Below, piece after piece: positions 56,416 through 64,000 of a stretch of 64,000 nt of DNA. The notes beneath the pieces are model-generated. The model had not been told where the DNA came from. It made no database searches and was given only the letters and a program-made list of their open reading frames with translations. Position numbers and translations under genes: made by a program. Position 1 is the stretch's first letter, and every line of letters begins with the position of its first letter. The DNA is taken from the NCBI GenBank assembly GCA_963921195.1, contig OY992537.1, positions 73,600,894 through 73,664,893 of the forward strand. Direction: 5' to 3'. This stretch comes from Pegoplata infirma. Its lineage: Eukaryota; Arthropoda; Insecta; Diptera; Anthomyiidae.

Positions 56416-57640
56416 AAAAGTACCTTTTATAAAAAGTACCTTTTATAAAAAGTACCTTTTATAAAAAGTACCTTTTGTAAAAAGTAATTTTTATAAAAAG
56501 TACCTTTTATAAAAAGTACCTTTTATAAAAAGTACCTTTTATAAAAAGTACCTTTTATAAAAAGTACCTTTTATAAAAAGTACCTTTAATAAAAAGTACC
56601 TTTTATAAAAAGTACCTTTAATAAAAAGTACCTTTTATAAAAAGTACCTTTTATAAAAAGTACCTTTTATAAAAAATACCTTTTATAAAAAGTACCTTTT
56701 ATAAAAAGTACCTTTTATAAAAAGTACCTTTTATAAAAAGTACCTTTTATAAAAAGTACCTTTTATAAAAAGTACCTTTTATAAAAAGTACCTTTTATAA
56801 AAAGTACCTTTTATAAAAAGTACCTTTTATAAAAAGTACCTTTTATAAAAAGTAGCTTTTATAAAAAGTATCTTTTATAAAAAGTACCTTTTATAAAAAG
56901 TACCTTTAATAAAAAGTACCTTTCATAAAAAGTACCTTTTATAAAAAGTACCTTTTATAAAAAGTACCTTTTATAAAAAGTACCTTTTATAAAAAGTATC
57001 TTTTATAAAAAGTACCTTTTATAAAAAGTACCTTTTATAAAAAGTACCTTTTATAAAAAGTACCTTTTATAAAAAGTACCTTTTATAAAAAGTACCTTTT
57101 ATAAAAAGTACCTTTAATAAAAAGTACCTTTTATAAAAAGTACCTTTTATAAAAAGTAACTTTTATAAAAAGTACCTTTTATAAAAAGTACCTTTTATAA
57201 AAAGTACCTTTAATAAAAAGTACCTTTTATAAAAAGTACCTTTTATAGAAACCTTTTATAAAAAGTACCTTTTATAAAAAGTACCTTTTATAAAAAGTAC
57301 CTTTTATAAAAAGTACCTTTTATAAAAAGTACCTTTAATAAAAAGTACCTTTTATAAAAAGTACCTTTAATAAAAAGTACCTTTTATAAAAAGTACCTTT
57401 TATAAAAAGTACCTTTTATAAAAAATACCTTTTATAAAAAGTACCTTTTATAAAAAGTACCTTGTATAAAAAGTACCTTGTATAAAAAGTACTTTGTATA
57501 AAAAGTACCTTTTATAAAAAGAACCTTTTATATAAAGTACCTTTTATAAATAGTACCTTTTATAAAAAGTACCTTTTATAAAAATTAACTTTAAAAAGGT
57601 ACCTTTTATAAAAAGAACCTTTAATAAAAAGTACCTTTTA
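56416..57640 (+). repeat. 15-bp tandem array (AAAAAGTACCTTTTAT-type), about 80 copies
   Basis: Head-to-tail 'aaaaagtaccttttat' units, few variants (TTTAAT, GTATC, AATACC). The core GTAC lies in a near-palindrome. A marked group of variants near 56582-56680 recurs about 750 bp later (57330-57430), so a block was duplicated. It probably arose by slippage from the 'gtacttttggtactttttat' phrase of the 145-bp unit. Confidence 0.93.
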
Positions 57641-59075
57641 GGTGTAGGGTGAGATAGGGGTGATACTGACTGATTTATCTTCGCCCAGCTTAAACCGCTA
57701 AAGCTGGGGACCTTAAATTTGGAATATAGGTTCATCTCCCGGAAAATAGATTCACTAAGGCTGGATTTTTGCCAATGTTGATTCTAAGGGGGTAAAAAGG
57801 GTAAAAACTTTACTTTTGGTACCTTTAATATTTCCTGAAATAAAGGTCCTAGAAATTTTAAATTTGTAAGGTAGGTTCACCGCCCGAATAATAGATTCAC
57901 TACAGCTGAGTTTTTGCCAGTGTTGGTTCCACGGGTGTAAAATAGGGTAAAAAATGTAGTTTTGGTACTTTTTTTATTTCATAAAATACTGGTCCTACAA
58001 GAATGAAATTTGGAATATAGAATCACCTCCCTGAAAAAAGTTCTACTATGGCTGTGTTTTTGCCAATGTTGATTCTAGGAAGGTAAAATGGGTAAAAAAT
58101 TGTACTTTTGGTACTTTTTATATTTCCTGAAATGTTGTCCCTAGAAACTTGAAAGTTGAAATTTAGGATCCTTCGGTGAAAAAAAAACAAAAAAAATAAT
58201 TTTTAGAAATTCCGTTTCTAAGGGTCAAAGGGGTAAAATCAAAAGTACTTTTTGGAAATTCTGCTTACTTTTGGTACTTTTTTAATAATCTGAACAATAG
58301 CTGTAGAAACTTGAAATTTGTTATGTAGAATCCTTTGGTAAAAAATATTTTGGAAAAAGTGCTTTTTGTAAAATTCCGTTTCTATGGGGGAAGCACTTTT
58401 AGTACTTTTTATAGTTCCTGAAATAATGGTCATAAAGGCTCGGGTTTTGCCTATGTTGATTCTAAGGGGGTAAAAAGGGTATAAATCTGTACTTACAATT
58501 ATTACTTTTTATATTTCCTAAAATTACGATCCTAGAAACTTAAAATTTGGAATGTATTTTCACCTGCAGGTAAATAAATCCACTAAGGCTGGGTAAAGGG
58601 TAAAAACTGTACTTTTGGTATTGTGCTTTTTGTAAGTTCCAATTCAATGGGGACAATTGGGGTGAAAATAGTGTACTCTGATACTTTATTCTTTTTCTGG
58701 AATAATGGTCCTAGAACATTAAAATTAGGAATGTAGAGTCCTTAGGTGAAAACAACATTCTGGAAAAAGGACATTTTGGAAATTTTGTTTCTAAGGAGGG
58801 TTTAAAAAATGTCCTCTTAGAAATTTTTATACTTCCCCAAATAATGGTCCCAGAAATTTGAAATTTGGGATGTAGGATCATTTGGTGAAAACATTCTGGG
58901 AAAGGCCTTTTTGGGAAATTCCGATTCTAAGGGGTAAAAAAATAAATGTAGAATCCTTCATCAGAAAAAACTTATTGGAAATTCTGATTCTAAAGGGTAA
59001 AATATAGTTCTTAAGTACTTTTTGCTTTTCTATAAAATAATGGTTTCAAAAACTTGAAATTGGGAACGCCTTGGT

Positions 59076-59376
59076 CACAGACTAAATACAGACTCGACAG
59101 TAGAGTTTTATAAGAAAAAATGGGGAAAAACTAAGCGATTTTAGGAGAAAACACAGCGGTTTTTAGTCCGTTTTACGCTAACATGGCAACACTTTCTACG
59201 ATTTAGGAGTGAGTGAAACAACAAAAAAACGATCTGGCATCCATTTTTCTTATGGCGCGTTATATCAGTTTTCTCTTTCTAACCTAATTCGTAGAATAAT
59301 TTTAAAATATTAACCATATGGTTAAAGAATACTTTTTTGACACCTGTCACTTATGTCGAGTCTGTATTAGTCTGTG
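59076..59376. mobile_element. 301-bp MITE with 7-bp duplication, inside the Helitron
   Basis: The ends CACAGACTAAATACAGACTC and GAGTCTGTATTAGTCTGTG are inverted. CCTTGGT is duplicated at 59069-59075 and 59377-59383. A 7-8-bp duplication would suit a hAT- or P-like source; the family was not recognised. Confidence 0.82.
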
Positions 59377-60009
59377 CCTTGGTGATAAAAGACAACATTC
59401 TGGAAAAGTACTTTTTAGAAAACCGTTTATAAGGGTTGTAAAAAGTGTTCTTTTGGTGCTTTTTATATTTGAAATGAAGGTTCCTTCGGTTAAGAAAACA
59501 TTCTGGAAAAAGTACTTTTTTAAAATTTCGTTAATACGGGATCAAAAAGGGGTAAAATAATGCATAGGACCATTTTGCAAAAAAAAAAAAATCTTAAAAA
59601 GTACTTTTTGGAAATTTGTATTCTAAGGGAAAAGAAAGGTTAAGAAAATTTATTTTGGGTAAAAAACAATAAGTAAAAGAAGGGTAAAATAGCACAATTT
59701 ATATCAATTGAGATAAAGACCCTAGATTTTTTTTCTTTACTGCATTTTATACGGAAAGGAATGAACCTACTTGCAACAAAATGAAATGGAACAGGGAACG
59801 AAAAGGAATGGAACGGGATATGAAATGGAATAAAATAATGCATTTTTTATCTTAATCTTTCTCATAATAAATTTGGAAACGGGATGTTTTAATTTTATTG
59901 TTTAAATTATTCTTTTTAGTTTTTTAAATAAAATAAATATTCCGCAGGAATGAATTTCAGAAATGTTGACTCAAATCCAAATCCATTTATTATCCGATAT
60001 TCAATGCAA

Positions 60010-60041
60010 CCGGTAACAAAGTACCGGGCGGGTAAGCTAGT
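60010..60041 (+). terminator. Helitron 3' hairpin and CTAGT end
   Basis: Six-pair stem CCGGTA/TACCGG with a 6-nt loop, 'gcgggtaag', CTAGT. In Helitrons this hairpin acts as the rolling-circle termination signal. Confidence 0.8.
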
Positions 60042-61168
60042 TTTTCCATATAGGAAAATTTGTTAGATTCTGAAACATTTTTCCGTATAGAAAAACTTTT
60101 CAGATTCTGATACATAAAAAAAATCTGAAAAAGACTTCTCAGATTCTGATACATTTTCCGTATAAAAAAAGTCGCAGATTTTGAGAAAAATTTCAGATTT
60201 TGGGACATTTTTCTGTATCAAAAAATTCTGAAATTTTTTTTTATATAGAAAAATTTATCCGATTCTGAGAGATTTTTCCATATAGAAAAAATTTTTCAGA
60301 ATCTGAGACATTTTTTCCTATAGAAAAAGTTTCAGTTTCTGAGCCATTTTTTTTCATTTCTCAGATTCTGAGACATTTTTCCGTATAGAAAAATTTCTCA
60401 GATTCTGAGACATTTTTCTGCATGTAAAAATTTTTTAGATTCTGAGAAATTTTTCCGTATGGAAAACATCTCAGATTCTAACATTTTTTTGTATAGAAAG
60501 TCTCAGATTTGAAGACATTTTTCCGTATAGGAAAACTTCTTAGATTCTAAGACATTTTTTCGTATATGAAATGTCTGAGAATCTGAAAAAATTTTCCTGT
60601 ATAAAAAAATTCTCAGATTCTGAAACATTTTTCCGTTTAGAAAAATTTATCAGATTTTGTGTTTAATTTTTTTTCAAATAATTACTTGTATTCGAAGTGA
60701 TTTTTCCGTACAGAAAATTTTTTTAGATTCATAAACATTTTTCCGTATAAAAACAACAGATTCTGAGACATTTTTGTATAGAAAAATTCATAAGACTTTA
60801 AAAAATTTTTCGGTATAGAATATTTTTTGGTATAGAAAAATTTTTTAGATTCTAAGACATTTTTCCGTTTTAAAAAATTTCTTATATTCTGACACAGTTT
60901 TCCGTAAAGAACAATTTTTCAGATTATGAAACATTTGCCATACAGAAAAATTAGAAAAATCTCAGATTCTGAGACATTTTTCTGTATATAGAAAAATTTA
61001 TCCGATTCTGAGACATTTTTCCGTATGGAAGAAGTCTCAGGTTCTAAGACATTTTCTGTTTAGAAAAGGTCTCAGATTCTAAGACATTTTCTGTATAGAA
61101 AAATTTCTCCAATTCTGAAAAGTCTCAGCCTGAGAAATTTTCCGTATAGAAAAATTTCCTAATTCTAA

Positions 61169-61756
61169 CAAGGGAAGTATCTCAACCCTTATGAACCGAT
61201 TTGCATGAAACGTAAAATATATACAAAAGAGACAATTCTAAGGTTGGGGTGTCTCGGCTTATCGGCCATATCGGGGATTTAGGGGTTCAAAACATGGGTC
61301 AAAAAATGGCGAAAAAATCGTTTTTTGGATTTTTCAGCCATTTCTTTCTAAGAAACTATATGATGTTTACATATGAGAAGAAAGGTTTTTTTAATGCCTA
61401 TCTAACCGTGGCATAATCTTGTAAAAGTTTGGCTTCGTTAAATATTTTTTTCATGAAAATGTGAAAATTTTGGGGGGTATTTATATGAAGACATAGAGCT
61501 ACGATGTCCATATGAATACGAAATAATCTTTATTAAATTTAAGTCGACACGTATTTTTGCTCTAGAGGATATTCCTGTTAGTTCGTGAATTATCAAAATT
61601 TTCCCGGAGGTGCATATCGTTTCATAAGGGGACAACGAAATTTTGAAACACTGTTATGGCCGAAAAGCCGAGACACCCCAACCTTAAAATCGTCTCATTT
61701 ATATATATTTTAAGTTTCAGGCAAATCGGTTCATAAGGGTTGAGATAATTCCCTTG
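61169..61756. mobile_element. 588-bp MITE, CAAGGGAAGTATCT ends, TAA duplication, inside satellite
   Basis: An intact sibling of 37143-37728. TAA at 61166-61168 and 61757-61759. Joining the flanks gives 'aattctaagacattttt', a normal satellite phrase, which proves insertion into the satellite. 'ttggggtgtctcggcttatc' is inverted near 61665. Confidence 0.9.
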
Positions 61757-62379
61757 TAAGACATTTTTTTGTATAGAAATTTTTTTCAGATTCTAGGACA
61801 TAAATTTCTGCATAGAAAAATTTCTCAGATTCTTAAACATTTTTCGCATAGAAAAATTTCTCAGATTCTCAGACATTTTTCCATACAGAAAAATTTCTCA
61901 GACTCTTTTCGGTATAGTAAAACTCTCAGATTTGGAAACATTTTTCCGTATAGAAAAAGTAAAGAAAAGTTTTTTAGATCCTGATACATTTTTTCGTAAT
62001 GAAAAATTGCTCAAATTTCTGAGAGATTTTTCCGTGAAGAAAACTTTTTCAGATTCTGAGACATTTTTGAGTATAGAAAAATTTCACAGATTTGAGAAAA
62101 ATTGTATAGAAAAATTCTCAGGTTCTGAATCATTTTTCCGTACAGCAAAAGACATTTACAGTACAGTACAGTAAGACATTTTTGAGTATAGAAAAAGTTT
62201 CAGATTCTGAAACACTTTTCCGTATAGAAAAACCCTCAAATTCTGAGACAGTTTTCGTACAAAAAATTTCTTAGATTCTGAGACTTTTTTCGTATATGAA
62301 AATTTCACAGATTTACAGAAATATATAGAAAAATATGTTCGATTCTGTGAAATTTTTCTATACACGCAGAGAAGAGATA

Positions 62380-62580
62380 TGATTGAGGCAATCATAATTT
62401 AAGAGCGTCATATAATGATTGAAAATTGTGTCATAACTTGTTTGTAGCAATCATAATATTTTTGCAACAATCATGTTATGATCTAATCATGTTATGATCC
62501 ATGTTATGATTGCTATAAACATATTATGATAGAATTTTCCATCATAATATGACGCTCTTAAATTATGGTTGCCACAATCA
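62380..62580. repeat. Short palindromic MITE-like repeat in satellite
   Basis: 'ataatttaagagcgtcatat' near 62393 is inverted near 62545 ('atgacgctcttaaattat'), with 'aatcatgttatgat' direct and inverted copies between. Exact ends and target duplication were not resolved. Confidence 0.65.
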
Positions 62581-62645
62581 GATTCCTATTTGAAAAATTT
62601 CTCCGATTCTGAGACATTTTTCCGTATTAAAAAATTTCTCAGAAC

Positions 62646-64000
62646 ACAATCACTAATTTCACTAAAAATTTTCTGAAGAACACAATCACTAATTTTTGTA
62701 CAGTTATAAATTTGTTTTAGTTCAACTCTTAATGTGGGGGTCATTTAGGGTACCGTTTGGATGGTTTCATTCGACTACAAACTTTTAATATGTTTTTATA
62801 CGTTTAAAACACGGTGTAATTAAAAGTAGTGCAGAATTTGTGTCTGATTTAGTTTTTTTTTTGTTTTTTTCATTTTCTTACTCACAATATCTCATGTCCA
62901 TGAGTCGTAGTCATGAGGCGCTGGCTGGCTGTTTGTTAATAATAATGACAATGTACTTTACTTCTCTATTATGAATATGGTTAGTTGAATGTACGACTAT
63001 TTAGTATTAGTATCAATTTTTGTTGTTGTTACAATTGCAGTTCATCAGTTTAGTTCGTTGGTGTTTTTTTTTTTTTTGCTTTTCATTTATTACAAAAAGA
63101 AGGTCAACTGGTTGATCGGGTGGTGTTTAGTTTGCTTTTGATCTCTTAGATGTGGTAGTAAATATAATATTAGATTTAATTCTATATTGTTGTTACAACT
63201 ACTGGCAATAACACTAATCGCATACTACAGCATTTCCAATTGTTATTCAGAATTGTGTGAATCTACTTAAAAATTGTCTTAATTAAGCATTCTCAACTTA
63301 TAATGATTTATGTTCAAATAACCACACCCAGCAAAAACTTGCATTACCATGTAATGAAATGTGTAATGGGAAATTCAAAAGTGATAACTACTTCTGATTC
63401 GAATTACCTTTCCCATTACATTTACAAGCAAATGTGCCAAATGTAATGATTACACTGTGCTACACCAAAAATATGCAGGGGTTCTCATATAAAAATTCGG
63501 GTTGGTTGGAGTCCATAGAGTACTGATATACTCATAGTTTTTCTGGATCACTTCGTTAAGTACGTTTTTTATTGGCAAATGTGTTGGAAAACGGAAATTC
63601 TTAAATTACAATTTTAAAAAATTATTACTTTATTAGTTTGAAACCGATTTTCGATTTTATGGATTTGTTTTAAAGGTATAGGTCTTACCTTTCAAACAAA
63701 ACAAAAATATTAAAAATCTATCAAGAATTGGCTGAGCTACGATCGCTTAAGTAAAAGAAAACCGAATTTTTTGAAAAATTTGTCATATTCTTTACACTCT
63801 AAGTTAAAAGTGAATCACTAAACAATTTTTTTGAATTTTTTGTAAAAAAGTATAGTAAAGTGGCTTTCCAAAACACCAAAAAACATAACAATCGGTTAAA
63901 AAATGAATGAGTTATGCTAAGTTTTGTGATAGGACATTTTTAAATTTTTTCAGAAACGCTTGTAATTCAAGCATTATTCATAAATCTTGTTACTAGTAGT
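62646..64000. other. AT-rich stretch, no gene seen
   Basis: Mostly unassigned. 63336-63480 begins 'cccagcaaaaacttgcatta' and repeats 'gtaatgaaatg', 'cccattacatt' and 'atgtaatgattaca', which looks like a small MITE with CCCAGC start, but its right end is not clear. Confidence 0.45.

Larger units (their letters stand above)
55252..60041 (+). mobile_element. Non-autonomous Helitron, 4.79 kb
   Basis: The 5' end is TCTATATATATAAAAG after an A. The 3' end is hairpin CCGGTA-acaaag-TACCGG (60010-60027), nine bases, then CTAGT followed by T. TC start, CTRRT end, a hairpin about 10 nt upstream and insertion between A and T are the defining Helitron features. Both flanks are the degenerate satellite. 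No Rep/helicase ORF exists, so it relies on an enzyme made elsewhere. The body is tandem repeats plus one inserted MITE. Confidence 0.85.
52975..62645 (-). repeat. Degenerate TCTCAGATTCTGAGACATTTTTCC satellite tract, multiply interrupted
   Basis: Pieces at 52975-53070, 53720-54258, 55089-55251, 60042-61168, 61757-62360 and 62590-62645 consist of diverged units of about 36-42 bp: 'tctcagattctgagacattt' plus 'ttccgtatagaaaaattt'. The central T (GATTC) and the order of blocks match the reverse complement of the 39771-44146 array. All intervening sequence is accounted for by inserted elements. Open frames of 60-80 codons here are repeat artefacts. Confidence 0.8.

Noticed and set aside
56416..57640. 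Telomeric or centromeric satellite
   Set aside because: The array lies inside a Helitron between its defined ends and seems derived from the Helitron's own repeat.

Overview
This is AT-rich eukaryotic, non-genic DNA, almost certainly from a fly. The best lineage clue is at least eight copies of elements that look like Drosophila INE-1/DINE-1. They begin TATACCCT, have a 'gcgatgtccgtccgtc' core, and end in a GGGTATA box, a small hairpin and ACTTGTT. INE-1-like sequence together with the repeat style suggests a higher (schizophoran) fly; that is an inference. I found no convincing host protein-coding gene, rRNA or intact tRNA. The only real protein-coding sequence belongs to one LINE.

Layout. 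(1) 1-4.9 kb: nested foldback elements, two INE-1-like elements and two MITEs. (2) 5.9-12.7 kb: a four-level nest. A minus-strand INE-1-like element holds a short LINE-tail fragment. That fragment holds a near full-length LINE (6326-11831), with ORF1 (coiled coil) and ORF2 (endonuclease plus reverse transcriptase). ORF2 is split by a 655-bp MITE whose removal rejoins the frame exactly. ORF1 and ORF2 are linked by a canonical -1 slippery heptamer, A AAA AAC, placed in phase 3 nt before the ORF1 stop codon. (3) 13.1-24.4 kb: MITEs and foldbacks nested up to four deep, many with readable TA, TTA or TAT target duplications. (4) 24.8-31 kb: MITEs, a tRNA-derived SINE-like element and an INE-1-like element. 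(5) 32-38 kb: large foldbacks inside a TA-duplicating MITE, degenerate satellite and a 23-nt G run. (6) 39.8-44.1 kb: a 4.3-kb minisatellite made of two short palindromes per unit. Its unit changes from 35 to 36 bp, and the 36-bp half yields an 894-codon open frame with no ATG, which is very probably not a gene. (7) 45.7-52.2 kb: an INE-1-like element split by a foldback, an apparently exact 1020-bp tandem duplication, and a further foldback. (8) 53-62.6 kb: a degenerate, opposite-orientation relative of the minisatellite, broken up by INE-1-like elements, a 4.79-kb non-autonomous Helitron (TC...CTAGT termini) carrying a 15-bp tandem array, and several MITEs.

The window reads as a repeat-dense, probably heterochromatic or intergenic island where elements keep inserting into each other. 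Sibling copies act as empty-site controls, so many element ends and target duplications can be read directly. All families were assigned by eye; no database search was run.
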